Both the position numbers and the translations under genes were made by a program. 64,000 nt of DNA, from positions 100,328,953 to 100,392,952 of the forward strand of contig CM030366.1 in the NCBI GenBank assembly GCA_017893485.1. Direction: 5' to 3'. This stretch comes from Hemerocallis citrina (lineage: Eukaryota > Streptophyta > Magnoliopsida > Asparagales > Asphodelaceae). Below, piece after piece: positions 35,239-51,583 of the stretch (positions are counted from its first letter, which is position 1; every line of letters starts with the position of its first letter). The notes beneath the pieces were generated by a model. It had not been told where the DNA came from. It did no database searches and saw nothing but the letters and a program-made list of their open reading frames with translations.

Positions 35239-35960
35239 GTACAGACTTTACCAAAAAATAAATTAAAATATCAATAACATTTTAAAAAAAAATCGACAGA
35301 ACCTCCCCATATTTAAAACTTCAAAATCATCATAATTATAATTTAATATTCAAAAATTATGTAGTAAAGCTTTGCACATAAAACAAATGACTCAAACACA
35401 AATATTTAATGATAATAAGGCACATCCAAACTCAATCACAATAATCTTTCATACTTAAATTACAATTATATATACAACAGATGGCTTAAATACAATGTTC
35501 ACGATAATAAAAGAGTCCAATCCAAACAGTTAAAATGCAAAATTTATGTTCTAAACAACTATTGTTTATGGCTACGTAAAAACAAAACAAAAAGAAAAAC
35601 GTGTACTAATTTCAACATTGAAGTATCAAAATATTTTAGTAATTTCAACATGGAATCACATTACCGAGCGACGGAATTCTCCACACATGAACATCATATG
35701 TCGGCCTACATTAAAAAAATATGAAATGAAAATTTAGTTAGGTGCATCACATTAAAAAATAATTATTTATATAGCGGAATGAACCAATGCGAATTGATAT
35801 AAGACGATACATAAAATAAAAAACAATAAAGAATAAATAAGGCTTTGATAAACTCTACTAAGATGACATTATGAGATTCTTAAAATATAAAAACATTGTG
35901 TGTTAATAAATACTATTTTCTCTATTTGAATATTATTAGATTGTTGATGACATTTACCTT

Positions 35961-37540
35961 TCAATTGATTATCATGGAGTTACGCACTTTTTGAAGAACT
36001 TCTTGATATACCACATTACGTGTACGATCATTAGTCTGTTGGGGATCATTTGAGTTATCTGTCAGCAATATCTTCAAGCCAGAACGGGAAGTGCAACGTG
36101 ATAATGCTACATACAATTGACCGTGTGTAAACATAGGTTTTTTAAGATAGACCCCAACGCTATGAAGAGTTTGGCCCTGACTCTTGTTTATTGTCATAGC
36201 AAATGCCAACTTTATAGGAAATTGTCTTCTTCTGAGGACAAATGGCCACCTGGTTTCTGTAGGCGACATGCTCATTCTTTGAATCACAACTGTCTTACCT
36301 GCACATCTTCCTGTAATAATTATAGCTATAATAATATGTTCTCCCAGAGTATGAATAATAAGGCGTGTTCCATTGCAAAGTCCCATAGACTGATTCAAAT
36401 TTCTTAGTAATATAATTGGTACTCCTTGCTTCAATTCTAAACAATGATTTGGTAGCCCGCTCATCTTAATTGTGTGTAGAAATTCTGGTGGATGCATATC
36501 CTGCTCATTTGTACCATTCGGGGTATGTTCAACTGAATCTGCACTTAAGTAGTTGACAACTTGTCCAGGAACCATAGACAAAATATGAGAATTAATGGCA
36601 TCAACTTCTTCATTAGTAGGTGCTAGAATAGTGCATTTTTGAAGGAATGCTGGGTCATTATATCTAGATTCGATATTAGGATAAATCCAATCTATCAAAC
36701 CCTTTAGACCATCTGCAGCTTTAATTAGAAGGTCATTTGGTATTTGTATCCAATCCTTTGCAGAACCTCCAGTATTAGATTCACCTGGAATTTTACCTTC
36801 TCCCACATCTAAAATCCACTTTGCAAAGGTCTCTTGTTCATTCTTGCTAGCTTGATTGAGTGAACTCCCCATCAATCTCATGTTTTTTGTCAGCTCATAC
36901 ACTTTACATAAAGACCAAATATGTGACCTTTGTAATGATGCAGATACAATACAGGGTCGCCCACCTACTGGCACGATAGGCAAAATCTGTCGAAAGTCCC
37001 CGCCGAGAACAATAACTTTTCTGCCAAATGCATCATCAGCTGCACTTTCATTATTAAACTTCATTAGATCCTTGAAAGTTCGATCAACAGCTTCAAATGC
37101 ATGGCGATGCATCATTGGCGCTTCATCCCAAATGATCAAATCTGCTTGTTGAATGAGTTGAGATAAATCATCCTGTTGGAAGATAGAACATGTAGAAGTT
37201 TCATGGACTTTTATTGGAATACGAAACCTCGAATGCGCAGTGCGACCTCTAGGTAATCACAAAGCAGCTATTCCAGAAGAAGCTACAGTGAGGACTATTT
37301 TTCTTTCAGCTCGAAACCTTGCAACTAATGTATTTCATAAAAATATTTTTCCTGTACCGCCGCTACCATGAACAAAGAAAACACCACCCATATTACTTGA
37401 GTGCGCTGAAACCACAGCTTCCAATATCTGAATTTGCTCATGTGTCAACCTATGGAATAATTGCTCAAACTCTTGTTTCGACTCGTCGACATCATAACAC
37501 AATTCATCGTGTATCTGTCGATTTTGAATGACATGTACAT
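35961..37540 (-). pseudogene. Helitron Pif1-type helicase domain
   Basis: The C-terminal helicase of the RepHel protein unwinds DNA during rolling-circle transposition. The Walker A region near 37345-37372 reads GSGGTGKIFL and is followed at once by a stop (about 37335); active proteins have T in place of that I. From 37139 the frame is open for 392 residues: LIIWDEAPM (Walker B), then GGDFRQILPIVP, then LTKNMRLM, then CTILAPTNEEVDAIN, then AFAMTINKSQGQTL, then HGQLYVALSRC. Two frame changes lie between 37150 and 37300. The open C-terminal half suggests fairly recent decay. Confidence 0.93.
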
Positions 37541-40420
37541 TTACATCCTCGGGAAATGGGATTGATTTAAAATGCTTTCAATATCTGAAAGAGCTAAATT
37601 CTTCAACTGGTTTTCTGTCAACTCTAATCCAAAATCATGTGATTCAGTCCTACATTTATGCAATATATCATCTGATAGATTGCTCCAATGTTTGTTCCAT
37701 AAATCGATCGGATTAGTTGGCTCAGAAAACATCAATATCGAAGCAAAAAAGTTTCTGAGCCAACGACCTGATGCAAAAGAGGATGCTTCGGCTAGTGCCT
37801 GGTGCCATTCGTTGTCATCCTCTAGCAACCCAAGTGCACAACATGCAGACTGATAATTATGATAGGTCACTCCATTCACGGTTCTTAAATGTGCACAGCT
37901 AGTCGCTCCACGCACCACGCACAACAACATCCGTAAATAAAACCCCTCTCCTGCAGCTGGAGGTGCATAGTATAGTCTTTCAATTGTGAAATCACGAAGT
38001 CTTCTTGACCACTTCCTATCCACTGGTTTCCATACCCATTTTTCCGAAAATTCAGAGTATGTAAGATCTCGAGCATCTTCATAAACTTGATTAGCCTCAA
38101 ACCAACCATCTAACATCGTTTTCTGATATTCAGCTTTTGAGACAACTTCGGCCAAGTTAGCATTTTCATTGAAATAGACACTGCTGATTTTCTAGATGAT
38201 ACTCTAAACGTTCCACTGGAGGATGATGACGATGCAAACTAAATTCAAAAATTCTCCAACATGCTTCAACAGAGGAGACATAACGACAATCTAAATATTG
38301 CTGGATTTCATCAACTGCCTTGTATTGAGGTTCAAAATTTCCCGGGACAGGATTTCCATTGTCTTCTATAATTATTGTAGTTCTATCATGACCTTTATGC
38401 ACATACTTGTAAAGGTACTTGAGCAACTTAGGATTGGCAAAAATCTCAATGTTGATATGAGCATCATATTTTGTTGTTAAATCTAAATTTTAAGGTACCA
38501 CCCATCGATTGTCAACAACCTTCGGATTATGGCCACCTATTACAAACGTCCGACCGTCATCCCGACGACGATATTGAACATACCCGTACTTATCAATAAT
38601 AGTTTCATTTATAAATTGTCTTGGATACCTTTTTGTGCACACACCATTCTCCATACATGGAGATGTTGGATTGTACTCCCCGCATGGCCCATGAATCATA
38701 GGCCGAAGCACAATTGCATGAGCTTCGGGAAATTGTTCCTTATCTGGAATCTCAGCGGATACTAATCTATCAATATTTTCAAAATTGGCAATCTTGTCTT
38801 CTCTTCGAATAGTAATCAAGATGTGAGCATGAGGAAGCCCTCTTTTCTGAAATTCAATTACATGTAGATCTGTTTTCAACAAAAATAAATAGATTTCTTA
38901 AAATATGCTCATTTGAAATATAAGTCAAATTCTACTAATTCTCAATTCTTTTATTGAAATTAAATTTAAAATGGTTAAAATTGTTAGATTTTGTACCTGA
39001 AATAGTTGATTCAAACATCTTTCGTTGTTTGATATCTTTCATAAGCTCCTTTAATTTTAGCCTGAACACTCTGGTAACAATATCTGGTATATCTTCGGGT
39101 TTTAGATTTGGAAAACACTGTAGTGATTCAATGATTTCAGTCCACTTAGGATTACATGTGAAAGTTATAAAAAAAATCGGGTGCTTCACCCCAACGACAT
39201 ATTGCAATAGCATCTTGATATTGTTGATACATATCACGCGGTCCCCCAGTAAAAGAAGACGGAAGTACATATCGTCTACCCACTGCCCCTGATTCTGTTT
39301 TCCCTGCAGTGAATGCATCTTGAAGACCAGATAACAGCTCATTCCGTATACTTTTTTGATTCATCCTCATCCAGTTGAGACGATTTTGTTCTATTGCGGC
39401 ATATGAATCAACAAAATATTGTTGAGTTAGTCGACCACTTCTTAATAGAGCATTATCCTCACATCTGCGTGATTGCAAGCGAAATGCATAATACTCTCGA
39501 ATAGATACAGTTGTTTGTCAGCCAACGTGCCTTCCATCTTTAAATTCAATGTCAATTCTCCACCCTTCCTCACCAAATGGAAACAACAATGGATATTGCA
39601 GAGGCATGTAACATGGTTGTGTTTCAAATATCCTTTGTAAGGCTCCACTTTCCGTGCATACTACGATATCCCTCTTACTCACATTCTCTGAGCCATCACC
39701 GACCATGAGAGCAGCAACCTCATCACAGGAAGGTAAAATATACTGTCGACCATCACGTGCCCTCTCATTTATGATACGTATTCTCAAATTCATCGACAAA
39801 TTATGTTGATGTATATTTTCTCCTGGAGGTCGAAGTAGATCTCTTGCACGTCGAAATATCTTTACGTATGGATTAACTTCATTCAGTAAATTTTGTAGTT
39901 TCTCCATAACTTCTCTATCTATGTTATTGATGCCCATATTTTTTTATGATTTGTACGTTGATCCAACTCGTATAGACCATCATGTATATACAACTGGGCA
40001 AATTTGGGTTCGATCCCTTCTACTTGAAGTAGAGAACCAATACGGTGATAATTTGATCCACTTATCTTGAAAGTATATGGACCCCTACCATCCATGACCC
40101 GCAGGTCAATTATTCCTCCCATTGATGTGAAGGAGAATAATAAATTATAAATTCTGACCAGATCCTTGAATTTTGACTGAGGTGTGTCATATTTTCCATC
40201 AAGAAGCTCCATAATAAGCTGGGGTGATGTTGGCAAGAAACGGAGAGTAACTAAACCTTCTCTACAACACATTTGAAAGCGTGGATGACTGATTGATGTT
40301 GTAGAAGAACGCTCTCCAATCCACATTTGAGCATGACAACTACTACACTCAACATCTTGCTTGCCTAAGTAGGAACTTCGCCCGATATTTGGTTTATACG
40401 TTCTCGTTGTACCTATTAAA
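37541..40420 (-). pseudogene. Helitron Rep (HUH endonuclease) domain
   Basis: Minus-strand order: an N-terminal zinc-binding region (CSSCHAQMW, then FQMCC, about 40350-40260); GPYTFKISGSNYHRIGSL (about 40080); YILPSCDEVAALM; the Helitron_like_N block (DSYAAIEQNRLNWMRMNQKS, then PSSFTGGPRDMYQQYQDA); FFITFTCNPKWTEI; EFQKRGLPHAHILI with the HUH pair (38823-38833); and KYLYKYVHKG with the two-tyrosine motif (38402-38421). A stop replaces the Tyr of the VVPYN motif at 38490-38492. Several other frame breaks. The gene is inactive as written. Confidence 0.92.
38870..38996 (-). other. Predicted intron in Helitron Rep gene
   Basis: Between MFESTIS and the DLHVIEFQKRG block the frame is interrupted by 127 bp with a GT donor (TCAG|GTACAA) and an AG acceptor (GAAAACAG|ATCTAC) on the minus strand. 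Removal restores reading into the HUH block. Splicing is predicted, not shown. Confidence 0.65.
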
Positions 40421-40925
40421 AAGAATTTCAGTCATTTTATAATTCTGTTATAAAATTATTTAATAGTGTTAAACCATATATAGATATCGAATATTCTTAC
40501 TTCTTTTGGGCTCTGTATCTTCACCTCTTTCAATTACAAATTGCATGACCAATCTGAGCAGAACATGCTACTCAACCAATTTTAGAAAGAATTATAGAAG
40601 GAAGATAATTAATAATGTATTGAATTGTAGGAGAGAGATATCATACTATTAATAGTTTATGCATTATAGTATAGTACACTGAACTTACCATCATCATGTA
40701 TATCTTCATTTTGAATTGTTAGAGTCGTCCGTTTGATGGCTCGACCACACACCAATCATTATTACTGCTCAAATCATCTGATAGCAAAGATGGTCTACCC
40801 ACTATTGATGATTCACCAACACACCAAGCACTGTACGTCACTGAATTTCTTTCATGTCTCTCATTTGCTGCATCACCTACTGTTGACATGTTTTCTTGAT
40901 GGACGTTTCTAATTAACTCAGAGTG

Positions 40926-41186
40926 TTAATCTAAAGTGTTTAGATTAAAGGTCACCCTCCTTTCAGATGTATGGGTAAGCAAATCAATTGCCATAGTACT
41001 TCGCAAGCATTTTTGTCTTAACTTTAGAATTCTTATCGAATGTGCAATTTTATGTGGATCTGATGTCAGCAGTGTCCTCATAGGACGATGTCTTTTTTGC
41101 CGCAATATTTCAAATCTTTGACGTCGTGCACATGCAGAAATTGCCTTATTAAGTTGGAAAGACGAAATATTATTTTTGTCTTGCAT
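40926..41186 (-). CDS. Possible first exon of Helitron gene, 86 residues
   Basis: A basic ORF (QLNKAISACARRQRFEILR, then HSIRILKLRQK) lies upstream of the Rep zinc region. Arg-rich N-terminal segments of this kind occur in plant Helitron proteins, but there is no diagnostic motif. It ends near the T/A-rich stretch at 40900. It may be only a fragment. Confidence 0.35.
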   Translation of the reverse strand: MQDKNNISSFQLNKAISACARRQRFEILRQKRHRPMRTLLTSDPHKIAHSIRILKLRQKCLRSTMAIDLLTHTSERRVTFNLNTLD

Positions 41187-41309
41187 CCTACATTAGTAAG
41201 TGTAGTTTTGGACAATTATTTAAATATGAATAATAAATATGTAATCAAACACAATGTAGAAAAAATATAATGAAACATTAGATATTCAGATAAATAACTA
41301 TAGGAATTA

Positions 41310-42600
41310 ATTGAAAAGAAAGTATAATAGGAGATAAGAACAACTGTAACAAACCTAATGTAATGAAAGAGTCTGACTTCCCTCAATATAATTAAAAATC
41401 TCCTGCTATCTTTGAATGTTCACACCTACTGCTGAAAACAAAATCAACCACTTTATACTTAATAAAACACATGTAGAAAAATATACTGAAACATTACATA
41501 TTGAGATAAATAACAATAGAGATTAATTCAAAAGAAAGTATAGTAGGAGATAAAAATACATATAATATACCTGATGTAATGAAAGAGTTTGTCTTCCCTC
41601 AATATAATTAAAAATCTCCCACTATCTTTGAATCTTCACACCTACTACTGAAAACAAAATCAACCACTTTATACTCAATAAAACACTATATTTCACTAAA
41701 ACACTATATTTCACTGAAATTTACATATAATTCTCTCAAGAAAAAAAATGTTCGCTCCATTTATTAAATTTTTCTGTGGGCATGAATTATCACCAATATT
41801 GACTATTTCAATGAAATTTACATATAATTCTCTCATGGAAAAAATATGTTCGCTCCATTTATTAAATTTCTCAGTGTTTATACTTATCACCAAAATTCAC
41901 TATTTCAAAATGGAGAAATGAGAGAGGGGGTAGGCCTATTTGCTTAAGATATATATAAATATTATATTAAATTAAACCAAATTAAATTTAATTAATAATA
42001 CTAATCTAGTTTTGTGTGAATTAAAGCAACTAATGTTATCACAGTATCAGAGAACTATTTAGATTACAGTTTCTTGTCACCCAACTCTTAATAAAACAAC
42101 ATTTTTATGCAATACTTTTTCCCATTAATTTTGTTTATACAGTATATGATCAAAAGCTCATCATATGTAACAAATACATACAACCAAAAGAAGTCCAAAG
42201 AGCCTAGCCAATCCAAGAAAAATATTGTTCATTTTAAGCGGTAATATTTCAATTTCTTATTGTCTATAATTTAAAATGGAAAATATAATAAGTGTTTTCG
42301 AAACGTACGTTTTATTGTATTTGTTTTTCTTTAAAAAACAAACATTAAAAATTTGAGGGGAACAAACCTACACTATCCCAAAATCAATAATAAAACAAAA
42401 AGGAAAGCATCAAACAACAAACATCAACATCAGATCCAAGCTCTGAAAATAACAAACAAACAAAAAAAATCCTAGTAACAAACCTACAATATCCCAAAAT
42501 AGATGGGACAAAATTCTAAAAATCAATAATAAAACAAAAAGGAAAGCATCAAACAACAAACATCAACATCAGATCGAATCTCTGAATTGAAGAATACACA
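41310..42600. repeat. Three local tandem duplications in Helitron leader
   Basis: Pairs of direct repeats: about 41310-41480 with 41530-41690 (AATGAAAGAGT, then CCCTCAATATAATTAAAAAT); 41712-41810 with 41810-41905 (GAAATTTACATATAATTCTC); and about 42360-42450 with 42480-42580 (AATAAAACAAAAAGGAAAGC). All lie between the Rep first exon and the 5' terminus at 47137. No coding function. Confidence 0.85.
41905..41949 (-). repeat. Second, internal Helitron 5' terminus
   Basis: On the minus strand from 41949: A|TCTTAAGCAAATAGG, then CCTACCCCCTCTC. It is about 85 percent identical over 43 bp to the outer 5' end at 47137 and is also preceded by ATATATATA. Confidence 0.85.
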
Positions 42601-42699
42601 AACCTGAATGGATTCAGAAACGAAGGAGAAGAGGAGAGGTGGGCGACGGCCGGTGGGCGGGATGGCCGACGGCGGGGATCGGGACGGCGTGGGCGACAG
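42600..42699 (-). other. GC-rich block, possible promoter/5' UTR of Helitron gene
   Basis: With its continuation at 46902-47000 this GC-rich, CCGCC-repeat sequence on the minus strand precedes CCATTCAG|GTTTGTGT, which looks like a splice donor of an untranslated first exon. LTR E is inserted in it. It could also be captured host DNA. Confidence 0.35.
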
Positions 42700-45600
42700 T
42701 GTAACGACCCGGATCCCTGTTATCGGACATCCGTGACATCACCAAGATCATTGCCTTCAAATGCATCTCAACATAGTAAATAACGTGGAAATTTAAACAT
42801 TTTTATTGCCATCAGAGTTGTTACATTAATAATTACAAATATCAAATTGTCCTTGGACCAGGAATACAAATTACATGACTTTATTACAACTGACTACAAG
42901 AATACTTAAACATTTCTTGTGAAGCCATTGGCTGTCTTTCAGATCGGCAATCCCTTGGTAACTGCCGAAACTCCGTTGAGTGTTCTATCTGCCCCCTCTG
43001 GGACCTGTCCCTCGGCTTGAGCCTTCTGCTACGCGACCCTGATAATTCTGCACCCGCTCGAAGGGTAGACGTGCATACTGCTACTACTTGGATGCCCTGC
43101 TGATCTTGGGCTCTCCTATACTCGTGACCTAATATCCATGTACCTAAAAGGTGGGGTACGTCAGTAATTCTACTGACGCAATGCTGATAAGGAAACAGCG
43201 ATCCTCAAACTATCACACTCACAAATTCATCTTGAATGGAGAATTCAACGTGCATCCTGATTTTCTAGTGTTCGTGTATGTCATGACCTGAGTCTAATGC
43301 AACAATACAGAGTATAGAACAGATGCACTTAATCTAATGTCAGCAAGATTCTGGATGCACATGCATCCCATACTACATGTGACCCAAGTCAAGCCAATGT
43401 ACTCAGTCTAATGCATGCGAGACTTTGGAAATGTATGCATCCCATACTACATACTTTCCAAATCAAGCCGTTGTCTCCATGTTTAGGGATTAGAACCCTC
43501 GCTATGCAATGCATTCTAATTTGGTCTACTTCCTGTTTCTGATAGTATGACATAGTTGAGGAGGTGAAAATAAAATAAAAGAAATAATGCGGGGCGCTAC
43601 CCCGAAGTCACCAATAATTACTGCGTCTAACCATCCTCGAAAGCTGTGACGAACTTACAGATATACCGCGGTATATCCATTGCACAAAGATCCTTTATGA
43701 TCCGTTCGTGTCCACCAACATAGAACATGACGACTTTGGAGGTCCTAAAATACCCCCGATCCGCCAGGATATCAGCATCCCGTTCTTACCATGGTACTTC
43801 AGGAATTAATAGTGCAAGATACGCACCGCAGTGCGTATCCCTAATGATAGGAAGAGACAACCAGTATCACCACTTAGTGCTAACTCTCAGAACAAGTTGG
43901 ATTATAGGGAATCACTCCTAACACCAATTCGGTCTTCAAGCGAAACAATAAAAGAAAACTAATCAATGCAGTTCACTGAAACAAGTTGTTACTCAATCAT
44001 ACTCGGTGTCAATCAATAAAGTCGAGCCTGACTGGTCTGTCAAGGTAACAATCCTCCAGGAATCACATCCATTGATTCCCAATACCTTCATAGGTCAGCG
44101 ACCCAAAATAATCCCGGCCCGTGACCCTCAGCGAGTGGTCTAACGGTGCCCTGATGATGTAATACAATTTAGTGAAGGTAAGCACGCACATAATTATCCA
44201 TTCTTGACTATTGATAGACTCAGGCATCGAGACACCCAACACAATCCAACAGAGCTATATCCCAACTCACTCATGTCCACCATGAGTACACGCACAGGAA
44301 CTTGCCTAAGTTCCGAATGAAACGCTAAAAACTCATCTTTTAAATCTGATAGCTCACGATCACCATATTACGGTAGGCAGAGGGTTCCTCATCAATTGTC
44401 CGATGGAACAATCAAGAAATACCAGTAGCTGTGACCCAAGCTACACTCATCGGAAACCAATACACTCAGAATTTCCTAGAAAGGTGAGGAGATCCGTTGC
44501 CATCCCCTAGTCGATGATTCCCTCAATTTCTTTTAAAGGACTCAAGTCCCCGAGTTAACTCAAAGCTTGAAGTCAGTCTAGACAATAGGTTGCTAAACTC
44601 ATAATGTCCATAATTTCCAGCACACAAGTCAGAATTGCTTGGTATCTCCCATTCTAGAAAGGTAAGACCCTAGTCTATAACTTTTTAGTTGACTATTTCC
44701 TCAAATTCAATCGTCTTGTCATCCAATAACTCTTATATACTCTTAGTAGTACGTTCCTTTTCACACTTGCTGCACTTGTCCGATATCATAAGAGTTCACT
44801 TAGTTATCGGAATTACTCGATTCCGGATCCTATGGGAAGGTGAGATTGTCTACTTTAACTTCCTAATTGGACACGTCCTCAGATTCAATTCTTAAGGTTC
44901 TTAAAGATACGGGTGCATGACAAGTGAAAAGTTTATATCTATAGTAATCATTTTCTCGACAAGGCCAAATTTGTCCCACTTTGGAAAATCATAACTTCCA
45001 ACCTACAACCTGGAATTTCAAAATCCCAGTTGGGTTAGAAGGCTATGATTCCCTACTGCCAGTTTCTAGTTGGTCAGTCGTCCAAATTCTTAACAAATAA
45101 GTCTAGGAATATCTATCTCCACGAGCTAGACAACTTCGTACTAGGCTGAACGTACCCTACTTTAAAATTCAATAGTAAATCATCCTAAGCCCAATGATCA
45201 TGAAATTTGAGATTCTCTATCTACACATATACTATTTCATCGTGTCCAAAATTCACATTCAAATTCCTTTCACACAACGATCTACGACTCCGCAAACATA
45301 GCTACATTTCAGCTGTTTATTTCCAGTAGGGTGTTTACTGCCCCTCACTAATTACCCTTGAAACCTCATCAAACGACTTCTAAAAATTCTAAAATTTGAG
45401 ATTCATCAAATAGACTCATACCCCAAGCGACTCCCAAAATTTTGTAGCAAAATAATAAACGTACACAAAGTTATGGCTTTTTGAACTTCAGCACAAAGCA
45501 CAGTCAGCTTCAGCCGACACCTATGGACCAGTCGCATTCTACTATTGTTTCGGGGCATCAAACAACCTCGGAAAATTACGAAATTTTAAACTATGGTTGT

Positions 45601-46901
45601 AGACACATACAACAGCGTCCACAAAAATTTCCAGCTCAAAATGCCCTGTCATTTCCGAGATATAAAATCGGAAAGACACACAAAAATCATCACAGCCAGC
45701 AGCCATTCTGGCTGCTTACTGTCCGGACTTGGACCCGCTGTTTGGGCTACTAAAATTCATCCAAATATTATGAAAAAAATCATGGATACTCTACATACAT
45801 AGAAGAACAACTTCCTAAAATTTTAGCTCAAGATACCAAACCGTTTGGGCGTAAGAAATTCCCCAACATACCCTCACAATCATGCTACTTGATCAAACTC
45901 AAAAAGAATAATTCTCTACCATACAATTTATCGTTTCCTAGTACTTCTCATACTCAAACATGGTAACAAAATCATACCTATCACTACTACACATCCATTC
46001 ATAGCAAAACAAAAATAAATACTAAGGAGTTTAAGAGATTACCCACTTGAAGTTGCAAGATCTCCTTGTAGCTTGGCTCCTAGCTTTGCTTGCTTGCTTG
46101 TCTTTGCTCGGCCAACACTTCTTCTTCTCCTTCTCTACTACTCCTTCTATTCTAGTAGACTTCTTCCTTTTTCCTACATAGACATATTATTTTTTTTGAA
46201 CAAGGAGGAATGGAGAAGGCTTAGGAGGAGAATTAATGGAGCTTGAAAAATGAAGTGAGGTGAGAATGGGAGGGGTTATAAGGGCCGGCCTTGGAGGGAT
46301 GGGTGTGGGGTGGATAGTGGTGAGGTGTAGGGTTGAGATGGACAGTAGGATGGGTGGAGGAATGAAGGGTGGATTGAGTGCCAACACATCATGTGGAAGC
46401 TTCATGGAAGCTTCCTTGGAAACTTCATGGAAGCTTCCCATTCACATAGTCAACCTACACATGGTGAATTAATCCCACCATTGGATCTCATCAAGATCTC
46501 AGCCATGATGTGATGCTAGGGTTCCTAACCCTAGGTTAGGTCAAGGAACCCTAGGTCACCATATTCCCATTCTAACCCTAGTGCACAAATACAATTTATA
46601 TTTAATCCAAGCACTAGCTTTAATTGAAAGTAACCCATATATTAAAATCTATAAAATATAGGTTTTGTAGAAATTATAGCTTCCTCCCGACAATTGTCTG
46701 GTCGAAACAATCGGGACAAAACTACAGTTTAATTGAGAAGATATCCCGAGTTTATCTCATCGGGTTCAGAACAGCTCGTATGTCTGAATTTCCTCAATTT
46801 AACTGATAATTTCTAGGGAAAAAATGTAATCGTGTGCAATATTTAGTCAATGCACGGGTTACAATGCAAAATAGCCATATGCTATTTTGCGGGGTATTAC
46901 A
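42700..46901 (-). repeat. Solo long LTR (LTR E) nested in Helitron
   Basis: Left end TGTAACGACCCGGATCC; right end on the minus strand TGTAATACCCCGCAAAATAG. Flanks GACAG (42695-42699) and GACGG (46902-46906) match at four of five, and GC-rich GACGGC sequence continues on both sides. Length 4202 bp, no gag or pol. A TATA-like CTTATAACCCC lies near 46275 on the minus strand. It belongs to the same broad long-LTR group as A, C, D and F by its termini. Confidence 0.85.
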
Positions 46902-47137
46902 GACGGCCGGGACAAACGGGTGAAGAGAGGTGGGTGGGTTTTGGGGGCAGGGAGAATTGATTAGAATTTGTGTGTTTTGGGAAGATGTGGAAGAGGGAAG
47001 AGTTTTTTTTGGTATTTTTAAAATTATTTCTGTTTTAACAATTAGTGTGTGTTGCACGTGCTAATTAATACTTTTGCTCTTCTTTCTTTATTTCAAAATG
47101 AAGAAAGGAGAGAGGGGGTAGACCTATTTGCTTTAGA

Positions 47138-47377
47138 TATATATAAATAAATGCTTTGGTCGCTAATAGAAATAACGACAGTAAACAAAAATTTTAATTT
47201 TTTTTTTAAAAAAAAGAGGTCGCTATTCCCATTAACGACCTCTAAAAAGAACAAATCGTTAATGATGATAGCGGCCGCTACTGACGTGGCACCAAGTAAC
47301 CCACGAATGCTATAATTTCGAAATTGACCCATAATCACAAATATTTTCAAAAAGTAGTCTCGTACGGCAAAAAATTT
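47138..47377 (-). repeat. MULE right terminal inverted repeat
   Basis: Inverted copy of 34203-34425. The Helitron is inserted at its inner edge. Confidence 0.88.
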
Positions 47378-47386
47378 GCGATCAAC

Positions 47387-47581
47387 TCTCCGTTTCTTTC
47401 TCCTCTCTCTATTTCTCTCTCAGACATATCTCAATCCCTCCCAAAACTCCCCAAACCCTAGCCGCCCAATCCCCCTCCCTCATTCTCTCAACCTCCATCG
47501 ATATCGCCGACTTCTAGAACCTTAGGGCTCCAACGAACCCTAAAAACCCAATTTAGGGTTTTTAAACAAAAGAGATCGAAG
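47387..47581 (+). promoter_or_regulatory. Probable 5' UTR/proximal leader of CDC5-like locus
   Basis: A CT-rich sequence (TTTCTCCTCTCTCTATTTCTC) followed by CCCTAG and AACCCTA words ends just before the ATG at 47582. Plant 5' leaders often look like this. The MULE abuts it at 47377, so upstream promoter elements have been displaced by at least 13 kb. Confidence 0.5.

Positions 47582-51583
<4,002 letters not shown>

Larger units (their letters stand above)
35216..47137 (-). mobile_element. Helitron with Rep/Pif1-helicase gene, inserted in MULE
   Basis: The 5' end on the minus strand is A|TCTAAAGCAAATAGG (TC at 47137-47136, preceded by A). The 3' end is a hairpin CTGTAC-aattt-GCACAG, then GGGATATA, then CTAG ending at 35216, followed by T. 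Insertion between A and T without target duplication is the Helitron rule, and MULE sequence resumes on both sides. Total 11.9 kb, or 7.7 kb without LTR E. It encodes a broken Rep-helicase. A second 5'-type terminus is at 41949. Confidence 0.9.
34203..47377. mobile_element. Mutator-like element (MULE), non-autonomous, carrying a nested Helitron
   Basis: Inverted repeats start GATTTTTTTGCCGTGC at 34203 and, on the opposite strand, AAATTTTTTGCCGTAC at 47377. They align for about 220 bp with shared blocks ACTTTTTGAAAATATTTG, GATTATGGG, TACTTGGTG and CACGTCAG. The exact 9-bp duplication is at both outer flanks. Excluding the Helitron the element is about 1.25 kb with no transposase. The interior has several GGTCGCTATT...AATAGCGACC hairpins. 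The element ends 205 bp before the CDC5-like ATG. Confidence 0.9.

Noticed and set aside
35961..37540. Cellular PIF1 helicase gene
   Set aside because: It is fused in order to Helitron Rep blocks and lies between Helitron termini.
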